Source of the DNA: Phascolarctos cinereus
Taxonomy: Eukaryota; Chordata; Mammalia; Diprotodontia; Phascolarctidae
NCBI RefSeq assembly: GCF_002099425.1
Contig: NW_018344253.1
Coordinates: 1,674,001-1,738,000 of the forward strand
Length of the DNA: 64,000 nt
Reading direction: 5' to 3'
The position numbers were made by a program, and so were the translations under genes. Under the pieces are notes generated by a model. The model made no database searches. It worked only from the letters and a program-made list of their open reading frames with translations, and had not been told where the DNA came from. Below are positions 63,673 to 64,000 of this stretch, piece by piece; the first letter of the stretch is position 1, and each line of letters opens with the position of its first letter.

Positions 63673-64000
63673 AAACAGGGGATTAACACCTCCTAATGCC
63701 CACTAAGTAAGGATAGGTGACAAGATGTACTTTTCAGCTCTAACTCTTACTCTTCCCTAAGTTCCCTTATGGAAAGACAGAGGAGGAATCCCAAGGGTCT
63801 TTCTCTTACCCATACTCTAGGCCAAATGGACTGTGATCAATATAAACTGCAGCTGAGTGGGGTAAGGGAAAGGAAGGAAACAGGAATCAACAGAACTCTG
63901 TGTCCCAGGATGTGGGGTGATAACTATGCTGCTATCAGAGACATATGTACCCTCAGCTTCCCTTGGCTGTGGGCCTCTTTTAAGTAAATGCTTTCTAATC

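Larger units (their letters stand above)
60791..64000 (-). other. MRPS18A: MRPS18A intron sequence
   Basis: No further MRPS18A exon could be read here on the minus strand. The region has one antisense MAR1-type SINE (62406-62553) and an X-box plus CRE-like pair near 63650. The rest shows nothing I can name. Confidence 0.7.

Overview
The window is vertebrate nuclear DNA from a marsupial. The key evidence is about a dozen copies of the marsupial tRNA-like SINE (MAR1/SINE1 type, head motif GCAGCTAGGTGGCGCAGTGG). There are also MIR-family SINEs, L2 and CR1/L3 LINE tails, and L1 3' ends of the kind found in opossum. I cannot fix the genus from the sequence alone.

Five protein genes are present, in the same order and orientation as on human 6p21.1 (from memory of the human map): POLH (+, last two coding exons, 426-6400), GTPBP2 (-, all 12 coding exons, 13069-22577), MAD2L1BP (+, all 3 exons, 25676-30033), RSPH9 (+, all 5 exons, 40821-59752) and MRPS18A (-, last exon only, 60646-60790). 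All exon joins were read by hand; every internal boundary uses GT-AG and the frames sum correctly. GTPBP2 gives 613 aa, MAD2L1BP 271 aa and RSPH9 276 aa. No coding exon carries a frameshift or stop, so these look like working host genes. POLH/GTPBP2 and RSPH9/MRPS18A are convergent pairs; GTPBP2 and MAD2L1BP are divergent, each with its own GC-rich promoter. The genes do not form one pathway: they are translesion DNA synthesis, ribosome rescue, spindle-checkpoint silencing, the ciliary radial spoke and the mitochondrial ribosome.

Layout: 1-6400 POLH 3' end with an old dispersed repeat in the intron; 6401-13068 intergenic, dominated by a CR1/L3 LINE that other repeats have entered; 13069-22577 GTPBP2, with a decaying ~54-bp minisatellite filling the exon-1-proximal half of intron 1; 22578-25675 divergent promoters and microsatellites; 25676-30033 MAD2L1BP, with a 171-bp copy of part of its own exon 3 inside intron 2; 30034-40820 a repeat-rich intergenic region including a probable solo LTR fossil and a hAT-like MITE; 40821-59752 RSPH9; 59753-64000 the 3' side of MRPS18A.

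No new multi-gene system is visible. The most unusual structures are the intronic copy of MAD2L1BP exon 3 (about 92% identical, ungapped, still open), the polar minisatellite in GTPBP2 intron 1, a GC-box array in RSPH9 intron 1, a 46-bp inverted repeat bracketing RSPH9 exons 3-4, paired RFX X-boxes before RSPH9, and a cluster of ZNF143-type sites before GTPBP2.
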